From Brachynemurus nebulosus (Eukaryota; Arthropoda; Insecta; Neuroptera; Myrmeleontidae): a stretch of 64,000 bases of DNA. This document shows, in pieces, positions 21,569-33,235 of the stretch (positions within the stretch are counted from its first letter, which is position 1; every line of letters begins with the position of its first letter). Both the position numbers and the translations under genes were made by a program. The notes beneath the pieces are model-generated. The model did no database searches, had not been told where the DNA came from, and worked only from the letters and a program-made list of their open reading frames with translations. The DNA lies in contig JAPWDM010000001.1 of the NCBI GenBank assembly GCA_035578155.1, forward strand, positions 74,408,062-74,472,061, in the 5' to 3' direction.

Positions 21569-22618
21569 TTACTGGGGAAAAAAATAATTTACGGCTTGAA
21601 AAAAATCATTAAATAAGTCTTGGTTAGTCGGATGCATATTTCTCCAAACATATTCTACTAAATACGTCTCAAATGTCGATACAGTCATACGACCAATTCT
21701 GCGACGCATATCCCGTTTAATTTTTGCCCAGTGACTTTCTATTGTTTGCGTATGAACATTTCGGTTATTGGGATTCACAAAATTCAATGAATGATTGACA
21801 GTCTCGTGAAAATAGCCGTTTTGGTCAATCGAATTATATCCCCGCCACATATCAGTTATAATCGTCGTTCCTGGCAAAACATTTTCCGAAATTACTTTCA
21901 TTAGTGTATCCGAATCTCTTTGGTCGACTATTTTTAAAAAACACTTTTTACTTTCTCGGTGTATTCCGCCCACGACCCAGCGTGTTCTTGTTACCCTGCC
22001 TCGATTATATTTCCTTTTTCCGAAAGCGCTTTCATCTATTTCCATAATCTGACCTACACCACCAATTTTGGTAGAGTTCTCAAGTAACCACACACCTATC
22101 ATTTCCCTAAAAGCAGTAATTAATTTTCGTGTAGTTGGTCGTGTCAAACCAGTTTCCCGCACAATCACTGAGAAAGGATATTTTAAAATCCAACCTACTA
22201 ACACTGACAACAAGGCTATTGGACGAATGCGAGCCAAAGAAAAAATTGTACCCTCCCGTATAGTTTTCCTTGCTCGACAGCTGGAACTTCCACATCTGTA
22301 ACCAAGATTACCGTTGCTTACGACGTTAATGTACATTTTTCCATCGCACTTGAAACAATCAACCGATTTATTTACTAACTTACATTCTAACACAAAATAT
22401 TTTAAACCCTTTTCTGAAATGAAATTCGTAAAAGAACTTATACTACGGATATCCATATTGACAGCTAGACGTACAAACAAGAAATGACTCTTAGACAACT
22501 GAACGAGGCCATCGTTACAGGTAGTTTTTATGACCGCACGTGTCACAGAACAATGGGACAGAACAACAGGCGATCCTTTCGCAGGTACCAGTGGTAGATG
22601 GCATCGTCCAGTTTCCAT
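21569..22618 (-). CDS. Merlin transposase, ISXO2-like DDE, 349 aa, intact
   Basis: Cut-and-paste transposase, expected to act in the nucleus on the element's inverted repeats. A zinc-ribbon-like cluster C88-x2-C91 and C109-x4-C114 is followed by a helix-turn-helix-like region (about 135-175, ETGLTRPTTRKLI). The catalytic core has IDESAFGKRK (D195), ITDMWRGYN (D256) and TIESHWAKIKRDMRRR (E294), that is DDE with 37 residues between the last two. The C-terminus ends YVWRNMHP...FF as usual. The first 54 residues come from the terminal repeat arm; the conserved family starts near M55 (MDIRSISSFT), so M55 may be the real start. No stops or frameshifts, suggesting recent activity. Confidence 0.9.
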   Translation of the reverse strand: METGRCHLPLVPAKGSPVVLSHCSVTRAVIKTTCNDGLVQLSKSHFLFVRLAVNMDIRSISSFTNFISEKGLKYFVLECKLVNKSVDCFKCDGKMYINVVSNGNLGYRCGSSSCRARKTIREGTIFSLARIRPIALLSVLVGWILKYPFSVIVRETGLTRPTTRKLITAFREMIGVWLLENSTKIGGVGQIMEIDESAFGKRKYNRGRVTRTRWVVGGIHRESKKCFLKIVDQRDSDTLMKVISENVLPGTTIITDMWRGYNSIDQNGYFHETVNHSLNFVNPNNRNVHTQTIESHWAKIKRDMRRRIGRMTVSTFETYLVEYVWRNMHPTNQDLFNDFFQAVNYFFPQ

Positions 22619-23112
22619 AACCCATTATTTATACTATTTTTAGACATTCTTCATTTTATTCTTATTTAAAGTAATGGCAATTGTAAATTTTTTTATAATA
22701 ATGACATAAAAAAGAATACCATATTTCCTTTTAAAAAAAATTATAGCATCCTCAATGTAATTAATTGACCCATTGTACTATATTGAAAAAGTTAAAAAAA
22801 ATTGAAAAGAGAATTATTTATGTTGGAAAGGTATAGATTCGAACACAGAACCTTTCCGTCTGTAAATTAAAAAAAGTTACATACATGAGAGCAGACACTA
22901 ACCACACCACCAGCGGCCCTTGTTGCAGACAATACCAACTAACTGGTACATACCAAACACGATATGTTATTCGAAATTTTTCCTGCGTTTAATTTCTAAA
23001 TAAAGTCGCATTGGCCTAAATTATTATCACTACAATAGTCAGAGAAATATATTCCACAACATATATTAATTTATCCCAAATCTGTGATTCCCATGTTTGA
23101 TACTCCCCTTGT
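22580..23112 (-). repeat. Right Merlin inverted repeat
   Basis: Complement of the left arm. Its inner end overlaps the first 10-15 codons of the transposase. Confidence 0.75.
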
Positions 23113-24040
23113 TAATAATATAATCTTTTTTAACTGCGCTGAATTTTCCCTTTTTTAAAAATCCTGTTTATGGAGCAATCGTATTAAGAACCTAGATTAC
23201 GGTTTCTAGGATTTACTTTATTTTGTGGCAATGCAATGGAGAAATCAAGAACCTGAAATATTAATAAAGAACATAAATACGCCAACGTTACCGAAATTAT
23301 TTCTAAGAATGAGAGGCTTGAACTTATTGACTGGGCGCAATGCTAATGCCAATACGAGGTAGTACCGGTACGAATCATCAAAGAGAATCACTTTTTGAAA
23401 TTTCCAAAACAGCGGACTTAAAATTTCTATGATCACGGACCAAACTTTTGCAATAGCATTAGACACGAAGTCCTAGATTTTAAGCTATAATCATTCACTC
23501 TACAATGGTATAGAATTTGACACAGATGCATTGAGCTATTTTGTATTGTACTTTGAGTGAATTGTCAATTGTCAACTCAGTTTTGTGGAGGACTAAAACC
23601 TTTATTGAAGGAGTGTTTTACTCCCTAAATATGGGACTGGGCACGTACAATTAAAATATGTTTGTTGCTTTGTCAAGTACTACAATATATCTTAAAATGA
23701 ACGCAATCGCAGGAGAACACTTCCGTAACATTCCTTGTTAGTTGAAAACCATAGAAAAATCGGCAGCTCATAAAAAATTATTAAGACAAAATAAAAAACA
23801 ACTAGAAAATACATATATTTAAAATAATTCCAAAAGATTTGTTAAAACAGAACTGATGGATGGATTATGCTCAATTATGAAAACGATTATATACAAAATG
23901 GATTATAATGATACGATACAAACAAATAACGAAATCGAAAATCTAAAACCCAATCAACACAATTTGATAACACAGAGTAATAAACAAATTAAGATAAATG
24001 CACCAATTATTGAAATATATAAATCTACTTAATAAATAGA
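23113..24040. other. Intron stretch without a supported gene
   Basis: A minus-strand open frame at 23245-23478 could be mistaken for an exon, but the flanking exons already join in phase without it (see rejected list). The rest is unremarkable AT-rich sequence. Confidence 0.4.
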
Positions 24041-24059
24041 CCAACAGCCAATGGTATAA

Positions 24060-24375
24060 TCTCTTGGTCTAAAATCTCTAACACTGACTGACTGACACGA
24101 CAACGCACAGCCCAAACCGTTGGGTTAGAAGGATGAAATTTTGCACAGGAGTTCCTTATATATTGTAGGTGAGCACTAAGAAAGGATTTTTGAAAATTCA
24201 TTCAATAAGTGGGTTTAATAGGGGATGAAAATTGGTATGGAAATTCGACATTTTTAAAGTTAGAGATATATAATAGCTATTTATGCAACAAGTACATAAT
24301 GAAGATCTTTATGAACGAGCCTTGTTTATGGCTGAGCGAGCTTACGAGCGAGGCCAATAAAAAAAGGCTAGTTCA
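24060..24375. repeat. Dispersed repeat, 'ctgactgactgac...gaaattttgcacagg' family, copy 1
   Basis: Shares long segments with 31575-31760 and 46155-46345: 'cacagcccaaaccgttgggtt', 'atgaaattttgcacaggagtt', 'agcactaagaaaggattttt', 'ggatgaaaatt'. No coding capacity. Class unknown; similar repeats in insects are often non-autonomous rolling-circle or DNA elements. Confidence 0.7.
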
Positions 24376-26225
24376 TAAAGTCAAATTATGTACAAGTTGC
24401 ATACAAAGCTTTATGTACGACTGCTAAAATTCCTATTTATCGATAAAAATCGAATTTATAAATCTCACGTCTATACTTTAAATAAAAAATGTATTTTATA
24501 TATAGTTGGCATAGACAAATTTATTGTATTTAAAGTATGTTTTGGTTATTGTCATCTAAAGCTAATGAAATATTGGAGTAACTAATATTAATTATGCCAA
24601 CATTTGTAAATATGGTATACAAATAAAGTTAGTGTGTTTTCTGTTTATTGTAAAATTGAAATTAAAATTTATCAAGTAGACTATTCTTTATGGCACTAGT
24701 GCTTTTTGCTTTTCATTATGCAACTAGTGCCAAAAAGTAATACTTTTCATATCTCTTAACAATGTAATAAAATAGGCTTTTATGATTCAGTCGTACATAA
24801 AATATGTTACTATCGATCGGTTTTACATTCAAAATTTTAAAGGTTCTCTAACTAAAGCTACTTTTAATTTAAAGTCAACTTTATTTTTAGTACTGTTTTA
24901 CAATGATCATGTCTGCTTACTTTTGTTAAAGGATTTTTAAGTGTTTGAATGGATAAAACCATAGACATTAGAAATGAAAGGACCTGTAATTTATATTTTA
25001 TAGAAATGCCTATTACGCACCCCTTAAAAAAAGACAACCATTATAAATAACATGTATATTGGCAATAAATATTCCTTTGTCATATGCCCTGTTTACACAT
25101 TAATTAATGCGAGTGCTTACTTCAAATGGTATAGAATTGCGTTTAAGCACTCGCACTTGCACTAATCAATGTGCAAACAGACTATAAGATATAGAGAAAC
25201 CAACGACAGCTGCAAATGACTCATTCTCATAAATTTGTGTTTTAGTCAGACTTGTAATATAGCTATCTCTTACAAGATCTACTATCAAATATATTGAAAA
25301 AGGATAGTAGAAATTATAATATCTTTTATATGTGACAAAACTTTATTTTTGAAATGAGTCATTTTCTTTATATATAGATTTGACTTTACCTTAGGTTTTA
25401 AAAATAAAATTGAAGCCAAAAGACGGCATATTGGTATTTGCAAGTTAAAAAAATAATCTTGTGAAAAATGACTGTTTTCACTGTTTAAAATATATTTTTG
25501 GTTAAATTTCTTTAAAAAAGTATTATGGCAACTTGTTCTGCTTACGGATGTAAAAATTTCATAAGAAAAAAAAAACTTGTAGAAATAACTTTTTACCGGT
25601 AAATTTATTTTTGACATAATAAACATACAATTTTGCTTTTAATTTAGTTTAATGTCAAAGATTTCTAATATTCCTTATCATAATAAATTTTCATACAGTT
25701 TCAATCATAATATTAAAAAAATTTTGTAAAATATGTGTAAATCTGTCGATTTTGTTTATTATTTAAAATCAATGGCGACTTTTTAAAACATTATTTGCAC
25801 ATACACTATAAGATACTTAATATGCCGATATATGCTAAGCAGTAACATTCATGTAATTTTAGGTTCCCAAAGGATCCCGAATTAAAAGAAAAATGCCCGA
25901 AATTTTTTGTCTGACTATTAGTGAATTTTTGAACGAATAATTCAGCTTTTATATTATGAGATTTGACCTTAAACTGACAGAATTTATTCTGAAATTGCTA
26001 GAATCCGAAAAAAAAAAATCTTCTTATTTCACGGTATTCAATGTGTACACAAAGGCTTGAAACTTGATTGGTATGGATTAATTTTATTACATATTAAGTA
26101 TGCAAAGGATGGTATATGCACGTAGGTATAAACATTGATTTTGTTGCCGCCACTGACTGCTATTAGCACTATAGAAACTAATACTTCCTTCAAGTTAATT
26201 ATGTTGTTACGGGTCCTTTTAAAAT
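24376..26225. other. AT-rich stretch with short inverted repeats
   Basis: No gene supported. Small inverted repeats: 24693-24736 ('ggcactagtgc'/'gcaactagtgcc') and 25089-25175 (ends 'gtttacacattaattaatg' and 'aatcaatgtgcaaac' enclosing 'cgagtgctta'/'taagcactcg'), possibly a tiny MITE. A 113-codon minus frame at 25285-25626 has low-complexity composition and no recognisable domain. Confidence 0.45.
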
Positions 26226-26235
26226 ATATCTATCT

Positions 26236-26236
26236 A

Positions 26237-26294
<58 letters not shown>

Positions 26295-26307
26295 ATATAT
26301 ATATATA

Positions 26308-26399
<92 letters not shown>
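26236..26399. repeat. Compound (CT)n-(TA)n microsatellite
   Basis: About 25 bp of CT repeat running into 140 bp of TA repeat with two 'tttta' breaks. Confidence 0.95.
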
Positions 26400-26401
<2 letters not shown>

Positions 26402-26479
26402 CTGATCGTAGCCAATCTTATATTTATAAGAAATAACTACTTATAGAGACGAAAATATCAAAGTGTTTGAATTTCAAAA

Positions 26480-26935
26480 AAAAAAAACAACGGGTTGCAC
26501 TCCGGGAGTGCCGGTAGAAGTGAAAACTTGAATATTAACGTTGTGCATTTTTGATATTTTGGAATGGTTAGGGAATAATTTTGCACGAATTGCTTTAATT
26601 ATCAGTATAAAAGTACTATCATTTATGTGGTAGAATACAATATTTATTTATTGCGCTATCGTACACAAACATGACAATTTATATTCCATTAAAAAGTTTA
26701 TTGTCTGCTCTACTGTACTGTCTACTCTCCATCCGTGTTACGAATTTTCGATCACTCTCCATCCGTCTTACGAATTTTCGATCAGGTCACATGTCCTAAC
26801 GCGAGTTTAACATTTTTTACCCATTACAAAAAAAGTGTACAACGCCGCTAAAGAAGTTTTCACTTCAAAAACGCATTTTATTCATTTCACTACTGCCAGT
26901 GAGATTGGAATAGAAAACAACGTTATTTCTTTTTA
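26480..26935. repeat. Inverted-repeat element, unclassified
   Basis: The left part 'caacgggttgcactccgg...agaagtgaaaact' and the right part '...agttttcacttc...ctgccagtgagattgg...caacg' are loosely complementary. A 30-bp direct duplication ('ctctccatccgtnttacgaa' then 'ttttcgatca') lies at 26726-26785. No coding content. Confidence 0.4.
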
Positions 26936-27239
26936 AAAGAAATTTATAAATATCATAAATACAATAAATCGTAAAAGAAATTGCTCTGCCCGTTTAACCC
27001 AAAAAGAATGTTTGATATTAATTCAAGATGCAAAAAAAAAAATTAATCAAAAATAAGCAAACAATTAAAATTTTTATTTTATTTATTAAGGTACGAATAT
27101 TTTATAGAAAAATTATGCTTGTAAACAAAATTCAATGATAATAATCAGCAATGACAAATGTGTTCAAGCCAACTTTAAACAGCAAAGTCAAGATTGTAAA
27201 ACAGTATCAAAAAAAAAATCAGTTTTAAAGTTGGCTTTA

Positions 27240-27999
27240 AATGTGAATGTAAAACTGGCCGCTAGCCTATTAAAATAAATAAGACCTTATTTAATAAATC
27301 TTTAACACTGACTGTCATCCTGAGATGTTGCCGATGATAAATCCTATCGGGTGGATATACCTACGGCCAGTAACATCATAAGTCATAGTATAAATTCTCG
27401 ACAGATATCCTCATATTAACAGTCACACACTGGTTGATATCCAGAACAACAGAGACCGATCGCGATTAATTATCATACATGTATGACACGGACGGCTATT
27501 GAGCAGTGGTACGGATAAGACACTCTCATTGTCAGTGTAGTAATGATTTCTGTAAACGTTATAGACGGATAGCATAATACATATAATAGGTGCGATAACT
27601 ATGATATAACAGATCTGTTACACAATAGGTGATGTATTACAGATCACATTGTAGCACTCGGTTGCCCACGATAACTAGACAGAGAGCGAGCTAATATTTA
27701 TATACCTTATTGGTGTACGCTTTATACGGAATTGTTGACATGGTTGCATCAACGTGTTAAAAATATTTCCAGCCCCTGGAAAACTTTACTGTGGAGATAC
27801 GCGGATTGTAGTGTTAATAAATCGAATCGCCGAAAGTCAATTATTTTGCTGATCGGATAAAAAGAATATGGGTGGTTGCCTGTAACAGAAAAAAATTTGA
27901 ATACCTCTGTCGCAGCATCCTGCATAACATAGCGAATTTCTGTTTTTCTCGGAAACTAGTTGACACAGAATAATAGTTTAATGACCTTTTTTATGTGAT
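27240..27999. other. LTR-like or promoter-like repeat sequence
   Basis: 27270-27350 matches 46395-46470 ('aacactgactgtcatc...gatggtaaatcc...gggtgg'), so it is a dispersed repeat. Downstream there is 'ttatatacctt' (TATA-like, about 27697) and later 'aataaatc' (27820), an order seen in LTRs, but no TG...CA ends or partner copy could be fixed. 27905-27945 resembles 39905-39945 ('gcagcatcctgcataacatagcgaatttc'). Confidence 0.35.
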
Positions 28000-28197
28000 T
28001 CTCCTCTTTTCAATGGTGTAAAAAATTTCAAAATTTTTGAATAAGGGGAAACTATTTTTCTCATGAAAATTGCCGAAAAAACCATGTTCCGGACATCGGA
28101 CATTCCGGCTAATGAACTTGTCCAACGGTTTAGGACTTCCAACATTTTCACCAAATTTCGTAAAAATATAATATTTCATTCGAAAGTTATCGTGCAA

Positions 28198-28258
<61 letters not shown>
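28000..28258. repeat. Microsatellite-linked dispersed repeat ending in (CA)n(TA)n
   Basis: The segment with 'tccgg.catc.gac...ccggctaa.gaactt' up to 'cgaaagttatcgtg' followed by CACACA and about 48 bp TA is related to 43085-43362, which ends in the same 'gagttatcgtgggaacaca' then TA array. Confidence 0.7.
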
Positions 28259-28261
<3 letters not shown>

Positions 28262-28790
28262 GGTGTAAGGGACCCTGTACATTATGCTGTAGCGGGTTAT
28301 TATATTTTAAAACTATTTTACATCATTTTATATCCACGGTAATACTTAACAATGGAACAGTGAGCCCGTCTGTGTATTCTAAAAGAGGCTTTTAATATTA
28401 GATTAGATCGAGTCCAGTTGTCTCCCAATTACCTATGTGGCTAAAACGATTAGCATCGAGTTATCTTCAAATGGTCTCTCCACTTTTACAAATTAAAATT
28501 TCGTCTCCAAACAAAAAAAAAAAAATGAAGCAAAGTGAACCACAAGCTACTAAATAGAAATATTTGTGTACTGTGGGACAAAGAGAAAGATCCTGACCAT
28601 ATCGAATGGATACAGAAGTTGTTTTACATCGGAAGTTGTTTTACATTCTTTTTAATCACCAAATTTTTTCACTAACCTACTTCCTATACTATAAATTTGT
28701 TATAGGTTTTTTCCTATACTATAATCACTTGTTAAACTTATAGGCTTACTTAAACTTACCCTTAAAAAGTTGCTTAGAAATTGAAAAAGT
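28259..28790. other. Repeat-like stretch, no gene
   Basis: Begins with 'cagggtgtaagggaccctgt', a short palindrome. Contains an A-run at 28510 and duplicated 'cctatactataa' at 28682 and 28712. Nothing coding. Confidence 0.4.
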
Positions 28791-28791
28791 G

Positions 28792-29221
28792 ACCACGAGC
28801 GTTCTAGTGGCTGGTTTTTTTTTAATTGATGTAGAATTTAAAATAAAATATAAAGTTCAAATACTATTTTTTGATTAAACCACGGCTTCAATGCTAAAAA
28901 TTGATAAAAATAAATAATTTGACAAGTATTCTTATAAATGTTTGATTTTAGTCTACTTATTCATTCTAAAATATCATATTTGTCAATAGTTTTTTCTCTC
29001 TCTAAAAAAATGTTATAATTTTTTTTTATATATCAATTGTGCTTAGAGAATACTACAAATACAAAATTTATACATGTATCTTACCTATTACTTTCATTAA
29101 TTTCAACTTTTCACAGTGACGCCGACATTTGGTAAAAAAATAGTATTGGAATTTTCTATTCCTTTTTAAATTTTGAATCGATTAAAAGAAAAATAAGCCA
29201 CTAGAACGCTCGTGGTCGCTT
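28792..29221. mobile_element. MITE with about 40-bp inverted ends, unclassified
   Basis: The ends are 'gaccacgagcgttctagtgg' and 'ccactagaacgctcgtggtc', exact complements over 20 bp with a further loose match (T-rich then 'aattgatgtagaattta'). Length about 430 bp with no ORF. A clear target duplication was not found. Confidence 0.65.
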
Positions 29222-29508
29222 CTTGTTAAAAATTAGGGCTGAGTTGCTACTCTATTACTACAATACAATAGTAGACACTGTCAGCACCTACTTCCAGTAT
29301 TAAAATAAAAAATGGTTACAATTGAAAAAATAAACAAATAAAAAAATTAATTAAAAGATAAAATATATATGGGATCTAAAAATTTCATAAAGATATGTGA
29401 TGAGATTAGTTATCGTTACTTTTTAACTGTGCCATTTTAATACATTTCGAACACATTTATTTCACCCCGATTAAATTACGATTAAAAAAAAAGATATTTT
29501 TAATATAC

Positions 29509-29635
29509 CTTCATTTGGGGGAGAAACTTGTAGATTAAAATTCATATCCATGGTTTCATTCGAGAAATCAGATAATTCATTCAAAAAATTTTCCTCCACT
29601 GAGTACGTAGAATGTACTCCTTTCGTATCATTAGG
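29509..29635 (-). CDS. Exon of the REJ-domain host gene
   Basis: A 127-bp exon with acceptor TTCTAG (29636-29641) and donor GTATAT (29503-29508). It enters in phase 0 and leaves in phase 1. The entry matches the exit phase of 47105-47348 and the exit matches the entry of 11328-11483. The peptide reads HSTYSVEENFLNELSDFSNE then NFNLQVSPPNE. It is acidic and hydrophilic and ends 'L.V.P', as in the loop before the 'L.G..Y.FRL' strand in REJ regions. Short, so on its own the call would be weak; the phase chain raises it. Confidence 0.62.
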
Positions 29636-29849
29636 CTAGAATTAAAAAACAAATTAGGCAAAGAAACTTTATCCACTTTACTTTGGATTTTTTTGGTTAG
29701 TAAAAATAGTGAGATCCGTTGAAGTGTCTAGCAAGGAGCCAAACTACTCTATGATAATTAGCATTCCGGCTGTCGCCAGAATTTTACGTCATAAAACTTG
29801 GCAGCGAAGCCTCCCTACTCTCTATGGTTATATACATATTTAGAGTTTA

Positions 29850-29935
29850 GTGGATGTTAGTGTGTGTGATATTCGGTATGTGTAGATGTGTAGTATAGTG
29901 GATGTTAGTATGTGTGATATTCGGTATGTATGTGG
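29850..29935. repeat. Two tandem 48-bp units
   Basis: 'gtggatgttagt.tgtgtgat' followed by 'attcggtatgt' occurs twice (about 29850 and 29898). Confidence 0.8.
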
Positions 29936-30039
29936 CCGAGGTATGAGGTGGGAGTGGATACATACTATAGAACAAGTATAAGTATGTATCTGCTACTAAC
30001 ACGATCTCACAATCACAGTCACCATCTAACAATGTACGT

Positions 30040-30400
30040 TTGTTCGTGTAGAGCCGATGGACGACTAGTCAGTAAGCAGTATAAAATGCAGCTTATTGCA
30101 ACTTTCGGGCCACAGTTTTCTATATGTAGGCTTCATATGTTCATCTGTGTGTCCAGGTGTCAAATATCATTAAAATTGGTTCACGAGTTTCTGAGCAATG
30201 TACAAAAATGTGATTTTTTAAGTAAACTTTGAACTCCTCTCACGGGCAAACAGTCCATACATAGGTAAGTTACGTAGAGTCGACTTATTTTGATCTCTAG
30301 AATATATGACAGCTCTATGTTCCAGGAACTTTGGAACACCCTGTATTTCAACACCCCTGCCCAATTAATTCGATTTTGATCAACTATTTTTGACTTTTAT
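30040..30400. repeat. Dispersed repeat, second copy of the 480-665 family
   Basis: Shares 'aaattggttcacgagtttct', 'tttgaactcctctcac', 'acataggtaagtt' and 'caccctgtatttcaac' with 480-665, in the same order. This copy is longer on its left side. Confidence 0.7.
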
Positions 30401-31164
30401 TTGACATTTCAAATTATAAATTCTAACAATCAGGTGAATTGATTGAATTCTCTGAATTTGTTGAAGAGATGTTTGTGACGAAGATCTTTTGATATTTATT
30501 TTACTTTAACATATTTACAATTTAAACCTCACACATAATACAATGATTTTAGTATTACGACTAGAAGTTCAATTCAGTTATATTTCAAGCTCTGAAAGTC
30601 TTCAAGAAATGTTACTTTGAAAAAGTTAATTTGCTTAATTCCCTTTCTTCAAAAGTGTAAAAAACATCACGTTTCCCCGAATTTTATTGAACTTAATGTT
30701 AGATTTAATCCATACCTAATAAAATAAAACCCGATCCTCAATAAACTTATAGAAAATACTAAAGAAAATTAGTTGAATTTAGAAATTAAATCTTACTATA
30801 AGCGATTAGATTATTAATAGATTTGAGCGTTACTTTATGGTATTTCATATTTGGAAATAATAAACAAATATTTTACTTCTCAAAATACCACTTTTATTTT
30901 TGAAACTGTAAAAATATTGTTTCAAACTGTCAGTTCATTTTCAAACAATAAAAATTATATTCGATACATGCCTGGTATACTCATTTCATCTATCTATACT
31001 TATGAAGGGGGAGTGGTATGTGATATGGAAGAGGAAGGGGTAGGATAGTAGGAAAATCCAAAAATCAAGAAAACAAGATTACATACATTTGACAAAAGGC
31101 AGAACATGTGACAAAAGATTGAAACTTAAAATTAGCAAAAAACAATATTACAGCAAATACAGTT

Positions 31165-31488
31165 CTAAAGATATAAATAAATTACAATATTGAAAATAAA
31201 GTTGAACTGTAAATATCGGTAGTCATTTAAAAGGTTATCGAAGTTATGTTTATTTATTTCTATTGCTTCTAGTATTGTTAACTTCTGTCCTTTGCTTGCT
31301 TCGTGTAACACGGTAATTTTACGTTCTGGTGTGTGTCCGGTGTCAGTTAAATACCTCGTAAAAGCAGAGTCGGATTTCTTATTGCTATATGATCTGAAAT
31401 GGTCTGCTCTCCGGGTTTCAAAGTTTCTGCCAGTTTGTCCGATGTAAAAACTATTAAAATCTTGGCAGTTTAATTTGTAGATATCCAA
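31165..31488 (-). pseudogene. GIY-YIG endonuclease domain of the Penelope-like element
   Basis: The peptide has YKLNCQDFNSFYIGQTGRNF followed by RRADHF and then EASKGQKLTILEAIEI. YIGQTGR and the downstream R..HF are the GIY-YIG core of Penelope-type endonucleases, which nick the target for priming; LEAIEI carries the metal-binding glutamate. The usual paired cysteines upstream (CxxC) are reduced to CQDF, so one zinc ligand is lost. It is detached from its RT by the inserted block, so it is not functional as a fusion. Confidence 0.8.
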
Positions 31489-31489
31489 T

Positions 31490-33235
31490 TTTTTAAGCTT
31501 ATCAAATTTTGTGTTATTTTTATATATTTTATTTTTATATTTTATATTTTATAACTGTTAGCTGTTACATAAAAATCAAAACTGATTGACTGACTGAATG
31601 ATCGATTAACCCACAGCCCAAACCGCTGGGCCTAGAATCGTGAAATTTTGAACAGGGATTTCTTATATAACGTAGGTCAGCACTAAGAAGGGATTTTTGG
31701 AAGTGCATCCCCTAAGGGAGTAAAATAGAGGATGAAAATTTTCATAGAAATTTGATATTTTTTGAGTTAGAAATATGAAAATTGGTGTTTGGTTACTGGT
31801 ATGAAAACAAAAGTTTCAGTGCTTTTAAAAATTCATCTCTTAGGGGGTTGAAACAGAGGAAGAAACTTTGAATGGACGTCCGTAATTTTTAAAATTAGAA
31901 ATGTGGAGACTGATATGGTATGATATGCTGGTGATTTTAAAATTATAAAAAATTCATTGCTTAACGGGTAAATCCTAATCCTTATCCTAACCAATATTAT
32001 AAATGTGAAATTAAGTTTGTTTGTTTTTTGTTTGATTTGCTTTCACGCTTCAACGACTTAGCCAGCCAACTTGAAACTTTGCACAAACATACAGGGCCGT
32101 AGAGAGAAATGGTGGGCCCCGAGAACAAAGCACATCTCGTAAAAATTTCTCCCCGAAAAAATAAGTGACGAACAAAAAAAAAAGTTTCTACTTTTTCCCG
32201 GGATCCTACCGACCGCTACAGGCCCCCTTGTCTAACGCGGTCGCCGAGGCTACAACCCCGGCTACTCTACCCTCTTGTCGGGCCAGCAAATATATTCTGT
32301 GAGATGGAGACGGTTATAGGTCATCCTTTAATCCGGGAAAATATTTTATTTCACTTCCGAAAGAAAATGTATTCAATTACGAATTATGATAGTTGACTAT
32401 TAAAAAGCGGACTATTGGTTTCAAACTTCGTATATTGGTAACATAAGTGATGGAAAAGAACATAGGCGAGAAAACATCTCATTCCTGTGGAAAATCTCAT
32501 TCCTGTGGGAAAATATATTTTAAATGAGACAAAAAAAGATTCTTTGAGTTTGATAGAACTCTGTTTGTTAGCAGATAGAACAATATACAGTGATAAACAT
32601 AGGTTTTTATGCCGAGAAAGTATCTGATTCACGAGGAAAAATGTTTTTAAAATGGAGCAATGAAATAATGACAACTTACTGTTAAAAAAAATGGAAGATT
32701 GATTTTAAACATTGCATATTGTTTACAGAGGGGACAGAAAGGAACACAAACTACTTTCTACCTCCGGAAAACATCGGAATCCTATGAGAAGTCTTATTCC
32801 CGTGGGAAAATATATTTAAAACGCTATAAAAGAAGGATCACTGACTTCATTAGAACTTTGCATATTGTTAAAACAATATTATAGTCTACTTTTTACCCGA
32901 AGAGAACATTCTGTGGGAAAATTCCCAAGAAGAAATTAAAAGTTTGCAATAGCGGCACGAGGAAAGTACATTTTATACGTTTTAACTAGATGTCGTAATT
33001 TCAAAAGCCACGAGTGGAAGGGCTGAGCGGGTTTCAGCACACACTACGTGTGGGTACACCTTGACTCAAAGTGTGCCCATACTTTTGACGCGGTACTGTA
33101 CTTAATGTTGTGGTACACTATCCCTTGGTCACCCCTTGGGTCAAGATGTGCCGATACTTCTAAGGACGTAGTATGTGCTAAAACCCGCTTAGTCCTTCTA
33201 CTGCCACGCTAGCGAAGTCGCGGGTAAATGGTAGT
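31490..33235. repeat. Repeat block inserted in the Penelope-like element
   Basis: Contains copy 2 of the 'ctgactgactg...gaaattttgaacaggg' family (31575-31760), a stretch starting 'aaccaatattataaatgtga' (about 32000) common in insect non-autonomous elements, degenerate 'cctgtgggaaaatatatt' repeats (32490-32930), and a two-fold direct repeat at 33048-33165 ('gtcaagatgtgccgatactt'/'ctcaaagtgtgcccatactt'). No gene. Confidence 0.55.

Larger units (their letters stand above)
20465..23112 (-). mobile_element. Merlin-type DNA transposon with about 0.55-0.65 kb inverted repeats
   Basis: The termini are ACAAGGGGAGTATCAAACAT and its complement. Arms run from 20465 to about 21120 and from about 22580 to 23112. 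The interior holds one intact transposase of the IS1016/IS1595-related (ISXO2-like) DDE type, which in eukaryotes defines Merlin. Flanking 8-mers are TAATACTT and TAATAATA (6 of 8), compatible with the 8-9 bp Merlin duplication but weak. The arms reach into the start of the transposase gene, so the left arm carries an inverted copy of its first codons. Confidence 0.75.

Noticed and set aside
22068..22301. 77-codon plus-strand frame
   Set aside because: Antisense of the intact Merlin transposase.
23245..23478. 73-codon minus-strand frame with CTAG acceptor-like and CAG|GTTC donor-like borders
   Set aside because: The 29509 and 11328 exons are phase-compatible without it, the peptide matches no REJ motif convincingly, and a Merlin element lies right beside it.
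25285..25626. 113-codon minus-strand frame
   Set aside because: F/I/K/L-rich composition typical of AT-rich chance frames; no domain, no phase link to the host gene.
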